The position numbers and the translations under genes are program-made. Below the pieces are notes generated by a model. The model had not been told where the DNA came from and did not search any database. It saw only the letters and a list, made by a program, of their open reading frames with translations. Of a stretch of DNA of 64,000 nucleotides, positions 1-9,187 are shown one piece after another. Source of the DNA: AG1 sp035559775 (lineage in GTDB: Archaea; Thermoproteota; Thermoprotei_A; Sulfolobales; AG1); the NCBI GenBank assembly GCA_035559775.1, contig DATMAU010000064.1:22769-86768 (forward strand), read 5' to 3'. The first letter of the stretch is position 1. Every line of letters starts with the position of its first letter.

Positions 1-558
1 ATGGATAGAGGGATGTTATATATCCATCCGGTGAACGAGATCCTACTCTACCCAGGAGTTGCTACAATGCATCTCGAGAACATAGAGGATCTGCCTGACG
101 TTGATGTTATAATAAACCCCATAGGAGGAGGCTCGGGCGCTAGCGGAGCTGTGGTTGTTGCTAAGAGCGTAGATCCAAGTATAAAGGTGATAGGTGTCCA
201 GGCCGAGGGTGCTCAGAGCTTCTACCAATCATGGCTACAGAAGAGACTAGTGAGCACTGGAAAAGCCGACACAATAGCTGAGGGTATAGCTACCTCAAGA
301 GCCTACGAGCTGCCCTTCACGATATTGAGGGATAGGATAGACGATATCGTGCTCGTAAGCGATAACGAGATCATCAAAGCCATAAAGATCCTGGCAGAGG
401 TTGAGGGCGTGATCGCCGAGCCAGCAGGGGCTGCAGCACTTGCAGCTGCAGCAAAGCTCGGATCTAATTTAGCCAACAAGAAAGTCATAGTCATGGTCAC
501 GGGAGGAAATATAGATCCCGAAGCCCTGGCTAAATATATGCAAAGATATGGGGCGTGA
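1..558 (+). CDS. Threonine dehydratase-like PLP enzyme, C-terminal part (5-prime partial)
   Basis: The visible 185 residues match the C-terminal half of fold-type II PLP enzymes of the threonine/serine dehydratase group, which deaminate threonine to 2-oxobutanoate. Seen: the glycine-rich phosphate-binding loop GGGSGASG at visible residues 42-49 and EPAGAAA at 140-146. The family is usually 310-400 residues long with its PLP lysine in the N-terminal part, so the gene almost certainly begins before the window and the ATG at base 1 is internal. It ends with TGA and converges on the peptidase gene at 644. A related PLP lyase (for example threonine synthase-like or serine racemase) cannot be excluded without the missing half. 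Confidence 0.85.
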   Translation: MDRGMLYIHPVNEILLYPGVATMHLENIEDLPDVDVIINPIGGGSGASGAVVVAKSVDPSIKVIGVQAEGAQSFYQSWLQKRLVSTGKADTIAEGIATSRAYELPFTILRDRIDDIVLVSDNEIIKAIKILAEVEGVIAEPAGAAALAAAAKLGSNLANKKVIVMVTGGNIDPEALAKYMQRYGA

Positions 559-643
559 AAATCCTTAGGGGCTAAGCCAGGCATTGAAAGGGCTTTTAAT
601 GAGTATGTTTTTTCCAAAGTGGGGGAAACAATATTACAGCTTA

Positions 644-1690
644 TCAAGGCTTCTTAAGTTTTTTAACCAAATCCGCTAAGTTTCTATGTACATATTCGCC
701 GTTTTTTATCAAAGGCTCTCCATCTGCTATCAAAGTAGTTCCTAAGGCCAGAGCGTCAAAATGCGATACAGCTATTCCTAGCTTGCCCTTAAATGTTGGT
801 GACTGGCTTCCGAAACCCCAGTCTACTGCTCCCCATACTCTCTCATCTTCCAGAATATTGCCTGTTAGTTTGGCGTTGGGGTGGCAACCCAGAGCTATAT
901 GTGCAACATTATACATATTAGGGTCTTCCAGATCTTCAAGCCATTTCCTAAGGATCTCTGCCTCTCTCCCTCCTTCTATACTTACTATTCTACCCTTCTC
1001 TATTGTTATTTTAACAGGTTTTCTCAAAGAACCCAGCTCTGCTGGTGGATAGATAGAGCCGTCTACCACAAAGACACCATTTATAGACTCCTCTATTGGT
1101 GCCCAGTCTACCTGACCTATTAGAGCATAATCCCCAGGACCTGTTACTTCGCCTTCAACGAGTATGGGTCTTGATGGGTCGTTCTTAAAAGACATATTGG
1201 TACCTTCAGGGGAGACGAGGCTGAACTCCTTTGAATCAGCCACTATTGATTGGAGCCTTTTCTGAAACTCAAGTAAAGCTTCAATGTTTATTCTCCCAAT
1301 CATTCTAACCATCATGTCAGCATCCATGCCAACTAATATTAGATACCTTATCCGACCACTCTTAATTGCTTCTTCATAAATACTTGAGTATAGAAGCCAG
1401 TTTTTGTTAAACTCTATCCACACGTCTGAGTTTAGCACAGCTGCTCTTATAGCTCTCACAGGTATGTCTTTCTCAGCCTGCATCGCAAAACCCCTAGCCA
1501 TGTTAAACCATAGGACTAGGGGTCTAGCTCCAGCTAGTCTTACTGCCTGAGCCGTGGCCACCACTACTCTCCAATCTGATCCGGAATCTGCTGTTATGAC
1601 CACCTCCTCGCCTGGCCTGATATGAAGCACCTTATCTACAAGTTTTCTTGCGGCCTCAGCAAGCTCAAACTCGAACCCTGTTATAGCCAT
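644..1690 (-). CDS. Leucyl aminopeptidase / NicX-like metalloprotein (M29-related)
   Basis: This resembles the aminopeptidase T-like family that also includes the ring-opening dioxygenase NicX. Members are metal-dependent cytosolic hydrolases or oxygenases. The family's C-terminal signature is visible: an A(H)IALGCHPNA stretch, then WGAVDWGFG and the metal-ligand region IAVSHFDAL. The ATG at 1690 is preferred because GAGGTGA lies 6-7 bases before it; a GTG at 1699 overlaps the stop of the DUF917 gene and is the alternative. It is the second gene of a two-gene operon with the DUF917 gene, divergent from a peptide-type ABC importer, which suggests a role in breaking down an imported amide or peptide. 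The exact substrate is unknown. Confidence 0.7.
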   Translation of the reverse strand: MAITGFEFELAEAARKLVDKVLHIRPGEEVVITADSGSDWRVVVATAQAVRLAGARPLVLWFNMARGFAMQAEKDIPVRAIRAAVLNSDVWIEFNKNWLLYSSIYEEAIKSGRIRYLILVGMDADMMVRMIGRINIEALLEFQKRLQSIVADSKEFSLVSPEGTNMSFKNDPSRPILVEGEVTGPGDYALIGQVDWAPIEESINGVFVVDGSIYPPAELGSLRKPVKITIEKGRIVSIEGGREAEILRKWLEDLEDPNMYNVAHIALGCHPNAKLTGNILEDERVWGAVDWGFGSQSPTFKGKLGIAVSHFDALALGTTLIADGEPLIKNGEYVHRNLADLVKKLKKP

Positions 1691-1695
1691 TAAAA

Positions 1696-2793
1696 TCACC
1701 TCATCAGCTTTTCTACAAGCTTTTCCACAGGAATATAGTTGTAATTAAAGCCAAAATGTTTTGGTCCAAATAGCTCGAGACCCTTGGCTGTCCTCCAGAT
1801 GTTAGGGGCCTTAGATGCTATGACGATGACATCTAATCCCTCTCTCACCATGTTGCTCAGTATAGGGTTGCCTACTGAGTCGACTAGCATTATAAGATCA
1901 GGGGGCATCGCTATCGGTTCATCGTCGAGCCAGACTAATAAATATTCGTTCTTAACATATATTTTAAGTTTACCCTCAGCACTTTCCACGGTTATAGTGC
2001 CTTCAAGGAATCTGCCCGTATTCTTTAGGTTAGACTCAGTAACTTTGCCTTCAAAAATCTTCCATCCTTTGAGTATATTCATTATAGCATCTACAGCGTT
2101 AGCTCCCCTTGCTCTGGACTCTCTAACGGCTCTGCCTAGTTTAAGGCACAGGGATAGAGTCCCACTGATTATAACGCTTCGGGCAGTTCTACCTCTAAGG
2201 GGGGTATCAACAACAAGGCTCCACCCGCCTGAGAGATAAGCTATATGTCTAGATATCTCCTCATAGAAATCAACGTTTGGGATCCTTGTGATAACTATCG
2301 TAGATCCGGTAGGAGATACTATAACCGAGGGAGTCACTGGAACCCCATATACATGGGCTGTTGACTGATGAAGCTCGGGCCCAGCTCTTCCCATCAGGTC
2401 TCCATCAACGATAGGCCTATTAAGAAGATACGCTGCATATAAAGCTACAGCAGTATTTCCACCTCCTAACTCGCTAGCCACGATACCAAGGATCTCTGCA
2501 CCTAGCTCTTCGCTTAGAACGGATATAGCCTCAATAAGCATCGACTTCGTCTCCTCTTCTCCCCTATCAAGAGCGGTCCCCATAGAGCCGATGAAGTATG
2601 GGGAAACAACTATGTCGTCGTCGGAGAGCTCTTCCACAGCCACAACTTTTAACCCTCCTCCTTCGGCTATTCTCCTAGCCAGTCTTAATCCGTAAGAGAG
2701 CGAACCACCACCGCCAGTAGCTAGGAGAGATGCTCCCCAAATAATATCCTCTAAATCTTCCACCTTATCTATCATTGATACCACATATGCCAC
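1696..2793 (-). CDS. DUF917 family protein (S-methyl-thiohydantoin desulfurase-like)
   Basis: The 365-residue protein has the hallmarks of DUF917: the N-terminal glycine-rich ATGGGGS motif near residue 27 and ASELGGGNTA near residue 106, followed by PIVDGDLMGRAGPELHQST. DUF917 proteins are often annotated as hydantoinase-linked or S-methyl-thiohydantoin desulfurase-like; the reaction of this one is not established. It is first in an operon with the NicX/M29-like gene, whose start overlaps or closely follows its stop. The 117-bp AT-rich gap to the divergent ABC importer genes (2911 onward) would hold both promoters. The pairing suggests uptake and degradation of a cyclic or modified amino-acid derivative, which is inference. 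Confidence 0.75.
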   Translation of the reverse strand: MAYVVSMIDKVEDLEDIIWGASLLATGGGGSLSYGLRLARRIAEGGGLKVVAVEELSDDDIVVSPYFIGSMGTALDRGEEETKSMLIEAISVLSEELGAEILGIVASELGGGNTAVALYAAYLLNRPIVDGDLMGRAGPELHQSTAHVYGVPVTPSVIVSPTGSTIVITRIPNVDFYEEISRHIAYLSGGWSLVVDTPLRGRTARSVIISGTLSLCLKLGRAVRESRARGANAVDAIMNILKGWKIFEGKVTESNLKNTGRFLEGTITVESAEGKLKIYVKNEYLLVWLDDEPIAMPPDLIMLVDSVGNPILSNMVREGLDVIVIASKAPNIWRTAKGLELFGPKHFGFNYNYIPVEKLVEKLMR

Positions 2794-2910
2794 CGGTATT
2801 GTGGGACGTTACTACGTTTTTATTTTTTATTTTTATACTTTATCTAGATATCAGGATCTACATGAAAATATATATCCTCTGAGAAGTTCACAATATGCTG
2901 GAGGCGATTT

Positions 2911-4569
2911 GTGATCGGTAAAGTGCAAAGCTCAGGGATCAGCAGAGTTATGGCTCTTATCTTAATAGCAGTTATAGTCGTTGCAGCTTTAGTTGGAGGA
3001 TCTCTATATCTGAGAATGCAACAGACTCCTCCTAAGAAGGCTGTTGTTGTTTATGCCTCTCTATCCGAGATGACTACAGCGGATCCTAGTACTGAGTTCT
3101 CAAACTCGATAATGTGGATGGCGGTTGTGTACGAGAGATTGCTAATGTATGACCCCCTGCAAAATAAATTCATCCCAGAGCTCGCTGTTAAATGGGAGAG
3201 GGGTCCGGATAATCTTACATGGACCTTTTATCTAAGAAAGGATGCAAAGTTCCATGATGGAGTCCCTGTTAATGCTGATGCCGTAATCTTTTCCATAACA
3301 CGAACTAAAGAGCTGGGTATGGGGGCCGCATTCCTATGGGATTCTGTGGATTGGATAGAGAAGGTTGATGACTATACTATTCGATTCCACCTGAAATATC
3401 CGGCTCCCCTAGATCTTATAGCATCAGCAAGCTACGGGGTTTACATATTCAGCCCTAAGGTAGTGGAATATGCGAAAGTTTCAAATGCTACGGATCCTAA
3501 AGTTGCTGAGTGGTTCAATGCAGGTCACGACGCCGGTTCAGGCCCGTATAAGTTGGTTAAATGGGATCCAGAAAATGAAGTTATATTAGAGAAGTTCGAC
3601 GAATGGTGGGGTTGGAAAGATCCTAGCTATCAATTAAAGAGTGATAAGGCTCCTCAGGTTTTTATTATTAAAATAGTTAAAGACGCCGTAGCCCAGGAAA
3701 GAATGCTGTTAGCAGGAGAGATTGATATAGCTTATCAAGTACCCTTAGAAGATCTAGATTCTCTTAAGGCTAATCCTAACGTGGTCGTAGTTACGAAACC
3801 AAGCTTCCAGCAGCTGATTTTACTACTTAATACTAAAAAGCCCCCGCTAGATAATGTCCTTGTTAGGAGGGCAATAGCCTATGCAATACCATATGACGAC
3901 ATAGTTAAGATAGCCAGATCTGGTATGGCTAGAGTTGCCAGTGGGCCGGTACCTTATGGTATGTGGGGGCATGATGAAAACCTGAGGTTTGAATATAATC
4001 TGGATAAGGCTAAAAGCCTCCTAGCCCAGGCAGGTTATCCCCAAGGTCTCCCTAGACCCTTAGTTCTCACATATACAGCGGGCGATATATATGAAAAGAG
4101 GACAGCAGAACTGATACAAAGCTCGCTAGCCAAAATTGGAATAACGGTTGACGTTAGACCGTTAAGTTGGGAGGAGCAATGGGCTATAGCTAAGAAGGGG
4201 TGGGAGGATCCTAACGCTGCACAAGATATTCTTATGTTTTACTGGTGGCCAACATATATATCGCCCTTTGACTTTATTTACAATATGTTCAATAGCGAGA
4301 GCAAAGCATTTAATCTAGCCTACTACACCAATAAAGAATTTGACAATATTCTCGCTGAGGCTGTAACTCTTGAAGGATCTGACAGGGCTAAGGCTACTCA
4401 ACTATACATAATGGTGCAAGAAATACTCCATAAGGATGTTCCAGGTATACCTTTATGGGATATGGTTGATGTGAGGGTAGCCTCAGCGAAAATAAAGAAC
4501 CTTGATAAGGCTATAAACCCAGCATATCCTACGGTTATATTCCCACAAGTGCTAGAAGTAGGAGGTTAA
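2911..4569 (+). CDS. ABC transporter substrate-binding protein, family 5 (dipeptide/oligopeptide/nickel)
   Basis: Solute receptor of a DppA/OppA-type importer, expected to be anchored outside the membrane. An N-terminal hydrophobic segment (about residues 13-34) acts as signal/anchor; no lipobox is evident. The remaining 515 residues are a typical SBP_bac_5 domain with the family core around LTWTFYLRKDAKFHDG (residues 106-121) and a C-terminal IPLWDM stretch. The GTG start has GGAGGCGA about 8 bases upstream. The first of five co-directional genes encoding a whole importer. Ligand unknown; the neighbouring NicX/M29-like and DUF917 genes favour a peptide- or amide-like compound. Confidence 0.9.
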   Translation: MIGKVQSSGISRVMALILIAVIVVAALVGGSLYLRMQQTPPKKAVVVYASLSEMTTADPSTEFSNSIMWMAVVYERLLMYDPLQNKFIPELAVKWERGPDNLTWTFYLRKDAKFHDGVPVNADAVIFSITRTKELGMGAAFLWDSVDWIEKVDDYTIRFHLKYPAPLDLIASASYGVYIFSPKVVEYAKVSNATDPKVAEWFNAGHDAGSGPYKLVKWDPENEVILEKFDEWWGWKDPSYQLKSDKAPQVFIIKIVKDAVAQERMLLAGEIDIAYQVPLEDLDSLKANPNVVVVTKPSFQQLILLLNTKKPPLDNVLVRRAIAYAIPYDDIVKIARSGMARVASGPVPYGMWGHDENLRFEYNLDKAKSLLAQAGYPQGLPRPLVLTYTAGDIYEKRTAELIQSSLAKIGITVDVRPLSWEEQWAIAKKGWEDPNAAQDILMFYWWPTYISPFDFIYNMFNSESKAFNLAYYTNKEFDNILAEAVTLEGSDRAKATQLYIMVQEILHKDVPGIPLWDMVDVRVASAKIKNLDKAINPAYPTVIFPQVLEVGG

Positions 4570-4583
4570 ATAGGGGGAGCTGA

Positions 4584-5606
4584 GTGCCTGTATCTCTAAG
4601 ATATGTGATACAGAGATTATTTTTAACTTTAGTCGTGATCCTCGGAGTAGTAACTATAGTTTTTATAGCTACAAGGATTATTCCAGCACATCCAGAATTC
4701 CTGTGGACAGGGCCTCATGCAACAGAGGAACAGTTGAAGAGGGCTAGAGAGGAACTCCATCTAGATGAGCCTATAGTTATCCAGTACATGTATTATCTTA
4801 AGTCTCTTCTCCAAGGAGATCTGGGGGTATCTTGGAGGACCAAGAATCCTGTTTCAGCGGACATAGCCTCTGCATTACCAGGAACCTTAGAGTTAGCTAT
4901 TGCAGGGTTTATGATAGGTATAGCGCTAGGTTTGCCTCTGGGGCTTCTAGCAGCTCTCAACTACGGAGGCTTCATAGATAAGATTGTTAGAATGGTTACT
5001 GTATCAGGCTCTGCTCTGCCTGTATTTTGGGCAGCCCTAATATTCCAGCTAATATTAACTATTAAGCTAGGATTACTGCCAGGAGGTTATAGGATAGATC
5101 CCAATTTAATTGTAACGACAGGGTTTAAACCTATAACAGGTTTTTATGTGCTTGATACCCTTCTTACTGGGAGGCTGGACTTGTTTATCGATGTAATTAA
5201 ACACCTCATTATGCCCTCTCTGGTGGTGGCTATATATCCCATGAGTCTCACAGCCAGAATGGTCAGATCCCTAGCATTAGAGTCTTTACAAGAAGATTTT
5301 GTAAGGAACTTGAGGAGCTGGGGGGTTCCGAACAGTATTATCATTAAAAACTACATATTAAAAACCATAATACCTCCTTTAGTGGCTTCATTAGGCCTAT
5401 CTTTTGGCTACACCTTAGTTGGCGCTTTCCTCGTGGAGGTGATATTTGCCTGGAACGGGCTGGGGATGTATATTGTTATGTCTATCATGAGCTATGATTA
5501 TCCAGCCATAATAGGTGGTGTCATGGTTGTAGCTATTTTCTATAGTCTCATAAATACCCTTGTCGATATGCTTCGTGCTCACATAGATCCAAGGGTAAGG
5601 TTATGA
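4584..5606 (+). CDS. ABC transporter permease, DppB type
   Basis: First membrane subunit of the importer. Seen: an N-terminal transmembrane helix (about residues 10-30), an extracytoplasmic loop containing RAREELHLDEP and LGVSW typical of DppB/OppB, and five more hydrophobic segments. The C-terminal part carries the EAA-type coupling loop around SLQEDFVRNLRSWGVP (about residues 233-248). Length 340 residues is normal. The GTG start follows GGGGGAGC and lies 14 bases after the binding-protein stop, and the gene overlaps the next permease by 4 bases (ATGA), showing translational coupling. Confidence 0.92.
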   Translation: MPVSLRYVIQRLFLTLVVILGVVTIVFIATRIIPAHPEFLWTGPHATEEQLKRAREELHLDEPIVIQYMYYLKSLLQGDLGVSWRTKNPVSADIASALPGTLELAIAGFMIGIALGLPLGLLAALNYGGFIDKIVRMVTVSGSALPVFWAALIFQLILTIKLGLLPGGYRIDPNLIVTTGFKPITGFYVLDTLLTGRLDLFIDVIKHLIMPSLVVAIYPMSLTARMVRSLALESLQEDFVRNLRSWGVPNSIIIKNYILKTIIPPLVASLGLSFGYTLVGAFLVEVIFAWNGLGMYIVMSIMSYDYPAIIGGVMVVAIFYSLINTLVDMLRAHIDPRVRL

Positions 5607-6493
5607 TGTCTTTTTGGAAACCTCTTTTAAACTTCCTCTCATATTTGAAAAGCGATGCGCTAGGACTATTCGGCTTAATAGTGGTTGGGATATTCATAGT
5701 GGTTGGGATATTTGCTCCCTATATAGTTCCATATCCTGAAGACGCCTGGGGTTTAACATATAATGTAGAGAGAAGACTCCAGCCCCCCTCAATCAGCCAT
5801 ATCTTTGGTACTGACGAGTATGGCAGAGACGTGTTTAGCAGGGTGGTTTTAGCATCGAGGTTCTCATTAATAATAGCTGTGAGCGTCGTAACATTATCTT
5901 TAGTAATAGGAGTCTTGGTAGGGCTTGTGGCAGGATATTGGGGAGGGCCTCTTGCAACAACATTAATGAGAATCACAGATATTTTTCTAGCATTCCCCTC
6001 ACTCCTGCTAGCAATAGCTTTCGCTTCGATCCTGGGGAGGGGTCTTTTCAACCTCATAATAGCTCTCACCATAGCATGGTGGCCTTGGTATGCTAGGCTA
6101 GTATATGTACAGGTTAGTAGCGTCAAGGCTATGCCATATGTAGAGGCAGCCAGAGTATCTGGTTTAAGCTCGATAACGATTCTGGCCAAATATATTCTAC
6201 CTAATTCCCTAACACCTGTAACTATACAGGCTTTCCTGGATATGGGCGCAGCAGTTCTTGAAGCCGCAGCACTAAGTTTCGTTGGTATTGGAGTTAAACC
6301 TCCAACACCTGAATGGGGTTTAATGATTAGCGAGGGATGGTATTTAATAGGTACAGCCTGGTGGGTTAGTCTGTTTCCCGGTTTAGCTTTGTTTATTGCC
6401 GTGCTAGGGTTTAACCTCTTAGGGGATGTTGTTAGAGAGTACTCTAACCCAAAGGTTAGGAGACTTCTGGAGTCTCGGGGGTTTAGATCTTGA
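5603..6493 (+). CDS. ABC transporter permease, DppC type
   Basis: Second membrane subunit. The N-terminal OppC_N region (hydrophobic segment about residues 18-42 followed by PYPEDAW) is followed by the FGTDEYGRDVFSRV motif diagnostic of DppC/OppC, then five transmembrane helices with the EAA coupling loop near YVEAARVSGLSS. Length 296 residues is typical. It overlaps both the DppB-type gene and the first ATPase gene by 4 bases, so the five genes form one operon. Works with the DppB-type subunit to form the channel. Confidence 0.92.
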   Translation: MMSFWKPLLNFLSYLKSDALGLFGLIVVGIFIVVGIFAPYIVPYPEDAWGLTYNVERRLQPPSISHIFGTDEYGRDVFSRVVLASRFSLIIAVSVVTLSLVIGVLVGLVAGYWGGPLATTLMRITDIFLAFPSLLLAIAFASILGRGLFNLIIALTIAWWPWYARLVYVQVSSVKAMPYVEAARVSGLSSITILAKYILPNSLTPVTIQAFLDMGAAVLEAAALSFVGIGVKPPTPEWGLMISEGWYLIGTAWWVSLFPGLALFIAVLGFNLLGDVVREYSNPKVRRLLESRGFRS

Positions 6494-7467
6494 AAGACCC
6501 TATATTGGTGGTGAAGAATCTCAAAGTTAGCTATAAAATGAAGGGACACATCATAAGAGCTGTTAGAGGGGTTAGCTTTAAGCTTGTAGAGGGAGAATCC
6601 CTGTGCATTGTTGGGGAAAGCGGGTGCGGTAAGTCTACTCTTGGATATGCGATCTCTCTAAGTCTACCTCCTAATGCTGTGATAGAGGAGGGAGAGATAG
6701 TAGTAAGTGGTGTAAATATCTTAAAAGAGGATCCGGTGACTGTTAGGGGTAGGCTTGTGTCACTAGTACCTCAAGATGTCGGAGCCGCTTTAAGCCCATT
6801 CAATACTATGGGAGAGGTCTTCGCCGATGTTCTAAGCTCTGCTAGGGGTAACAAAATTGATTCTTTTAAAGTGGCATCTGGTATCCTTGAATCTCTGGGC
6901 TTCAGCGATCCCCATAGAATACTAAGGGCGTATCCTCACGAGCTGAGTGGAGGCATGTTACAGAGGGTTTTAATAGCGTTAGCATTGTCTCTCAATCCTA
7001 AGGTAATAATCGCTGATGAACCAACATCTATGGTTGATGCTTCTCTAAGAAAGGGGATAGTTGATCTAATCAACACCATCAGGTCTAGCTATAATGTTAC
7101 TACAATAATAATAACCCACGATATAGCCATAACACCCCTCCTATGCGACATAACCGCAGTCATGTATGCTGGAAAAATAGTTGAAATAGGTCGGTCAAAA
7201 AGCATTATTGAGAACCCTCTTCATCCTTACACTAAAATGCTGCTGAAAAGCATACCCAGGATTAGAAGGCCTGTAGAGCTTAGGCCAATACCAGGCCTGC
7301 CTCCGGATCTTAGTGGTTTTATAAAAGGATGCCCCTTTGCTCCTCGATGTCCTAGCATTATAGGGGATATATGCAACAATGTTGAGCCCAAGGGATATAG
7401 GGTAGACGATAGATTGGTTTACTGTCACTTATATGTGGGTGGCTCTCATGGCCCGATATCTGCTTGA
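6490..7467 (+). CDS. ABC transporter ATP-binding protein, DppD type
   Basis: Cytoplasmic ATPase driving import. Seen: Walker A GESGCGKST (about residues 42-50), signature LSGGMLQRV, Walker B VIIADEPTS and a C-terminal oligopeptide-transporter domain with the CPFAPRCP motif plus two further cysteines (CNN and YCH). This four-cysteine pattern is associated in the family with a bound iron-sulfur cluster. The TTG start overlaps the preceding stop (TTGA). The 3-prime end overlaps the next ATPase gene. Confidence 0.92.
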   Translation: MKDPILVVKNLKVSYKMKGHIIRAVRGVSFKLVEGESLCIVGESGCGKSTLGYAISLSLPPNAVIEEGEIVVSGVNILKEDPVTVRGRLVSLVPQDVGAALSPFNTMGEVFADVLSSARGNKIDSFKVASGILESLGFSDPHRILRAYPHELSGGMLQRVLIALALSLNPKVIIADEPTSMVDASLRKGIVDLINTIRSSYNVTTIIITHDIAITPLLCDITAVMYAGKIVEIGRSKSIIENPLHPYTKMLLKSIPRIRRPVELRPIPGLPPDLSGFIKGCPFAPRCPSIIGDICNNVEPKGYRVDDRLVYCHLYVGGSHGPISA

Positions 7468-8266
7468 AGCCTTAAACGTTAGTGTTTACTATGTCATGAA
7501 GAGAGGTTTACTGGGTAGAGCGATTTACACTATTAAGGCTCTCGATAATATAACACTAGGTATTAAGGAAGGAGAAACCCTTGGGATAGTTGGTGAATCA
7601 GGTTCAGGAAAATCTACTCTAGCAAAATGCCTCGCAGGCCTTATAGAACCTACCAGTGGAAAAATATTATATAAAGGGCGCGATATTCGCACACTTAAAG
7701 GTAAGGACTACATGGATTATCGTAGAAGCGTTCAGATTGTCTTTCAAAACCCCTATACCTCTCTAAACCCTATAATGAGGGTCAGAGATATATTAAAAGA
7801 TGTCCTAAAAGCTTCTGGGAAGTGGAATAAAAGTGGGGAAGAGAAGCTTATAGAGCTTATGAAAGCGGTTGGCTTAAGAGAAGATATATTGAATAAATAT
7901 CCAATGGAACTAAGTGGAGGTCAGGCCCAGAGGGTAGCCATAGCCAGAGCTCTAGCCACAGAGCCTAGGATCCTAATACTAGACGAGCCCACATCAGCCC
8001 TAGATGTATCTATCCAGGCTCAAATACTTGAGCTACTTAGAGATCTCAGGAAGGAATACGGCCTTACATACGTCTTCATCTCGCATGACATAGCGGTGGT
8101 CAGATATCTAAGTGATAGAATAGTTGTAATGTATAGGGGGAAGATAGTCGAAGAGGGTTCGTCGAACGATATCATAGAAAACCCTAAGCACAGCTATACG
8201 AAAAGCCTAGTAGGAGACCTCATGAAGCTATATGGATACATCGAAGAGATAGATACACAAACCTAA
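7448..8266 (+). CDS. ABC transporter ATP-binding protein, DppF type
   Basis: Second ATPase of the importer. Seen: Walker A GESGSGKST, signature LSGGQAQRV, Walker B ILILDEPTSALDV and the H-loop FISHD. It ends shortly after the ATPase core and lacks the cysteine-bearing C-terminal domain present in its partner. The ATG at 7448 (MARYLLEAL) is chosen because it begins at the conserved family N-terminus with a GGTGG stretch upstream; an in-frame ATG at 7433 would add five residues. The start lies inside the end of the DppD-type gene. Last gene of the operon; a 123-bp gap with no gene follows. Confidence 0.9.
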   Translation: MARYLLEALNVSVYYVMKRGLLGRAIYTIKALDNITLGIKEGETLGIVGESGSGKSTLAKCLAGLIEPTSGKILYKGRDIRTLKGKDYMDYRRSVQIVFQNPYTSLNPIMRVRDILKDVLKASGKWNKSGEEKLIELMKAVGLREDILNKYPMELSGGQAQRVAIARALATEPRILILDEPTSALDVSIQAQILELLRDLRKEYGLTYVFISHDIAVVRYLSDRIVVMYRGKIVEEGSSNDIIENPKHSYTKSLVGDLMKLYGYIEEIDTQT

Positions 8267-8389
8267 GTTCCTGTAGCAGCGAAGTTAGAGTCTTATCTGA
8301 GCAAGATTATTCATGGATAAAATTACTAAGGATTATAGTTATGAAAGCTGATTATGTAATCAGAGAATGATTCGATCTGTATTTTGCCA

Positions 8390-9184
8390 CTATAGATCCA
8401 CTATAAGGCTTTCTGATCCGCATTTATACCAGCAGAGTTTCTCGGCCAGCAATGCTGTTTTGCCTATAACTATTAGTGAGGGGTTTTTAAAATCATACCT
8501 AGCCATGTTTTCTGGCAGCTTTTCCAGCGATGTTACAAGGGTTCTCTGCTCCTCCGTCGTTCCCTTCTCTACGACCGCTACCGGTGTGTTGGGATCTATT
8601 CCACTGGCTAGCAGTTCCCTCACTATTTCTCCTACCCTCGCTACGCCCATGAGGATCACTAGTGTGTCGACAACCCTGGCTATCGCTGCTAGGTCTATGC
8701 TTCTCTCCTTACCCTCGGCCTCTCTTCCCGGGACTATAGCTACCGATGACGAGATCCTTCTATGGGTTATTGGTATGCCTGCATAGGCTGGCACAGCATA
8801 GATCGATGATACCCCTGGCACAACCTCGTAGCATACACCATGCTCCCTGAGGATCTCCATCTCCTCACCACCTCTTCCAAAGACTATTGGGTCTCCCCCT
8901 TTGAGCCTCACAACGATCTCTCCCTTCATGGCTCTCTCTATCATGATCCTGTTGATCTCCTCCTGCGTATACTCATGCCTTCCAGGCTCTTTACCAACAT
9001 AGATTATCTCGCACCCCGGTTTCGCATAGCTGAGGAGCTCTTTTGGTACAAGCCTGTCAACAAGGATCACATCGGCTATCGATATAGCTCTTAATCCCTT
9101 GAGGGTTATTAGCCCTGGATCTCCTGGTCCGGCTCCGACTAGGTATACTATACCACTAGATCTGCATCCTCGATTCTCGGTCAA
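8390..9184 (-). CDS. cobA: Uroporphyrinogen-III C-methyltransferase
   Basis: SAM-dependent enzyme methylating uroporphyrinogen III at C2 and C7 to precorrin-2, the branch leading to siroheme, cobalamin and, in archaea, heme through siroheme. Seen: the N-terminal VGAGPGDPGLITLKG motif (about residues 12-26), the VRLKGGDPIVFGRGGEE motif near residue 94 and a VPGVSS stretch. At 264 residues it is a single-domain SUMT, not fused to HemD or to a siroheme synthase. Last gene of the hem operon, starting 3 bases after hemC ends. Cobalamin genes cbiB and cobS lie elsewhere in the window. Confidence 0.93.
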   Translation of the reverse strand: MTENRGCRSSGIVYLVGAGPGDPGLITLKGLRAISIADVILVDRLVPKELLSYAKPGCEIIYVGKEPGRHEYTQEEINRIMIERAMKGEIVVRLKGGDPIVFGRGGEEMEILREHGVCYEVVPGVSSIYAVPAYAGIPITHRRISSSVAIVPGREAEGKERSIDLAAIARVVDTLVILMGVARVGEIVRELLASGIDPNTPVAVVEKGTTEEQRTLVTSLEKLPENMARYDFKNPSLIVIGKTALLAEKLCWYKCGSESLIVDL

Positions 9185-9187
9185 ACC

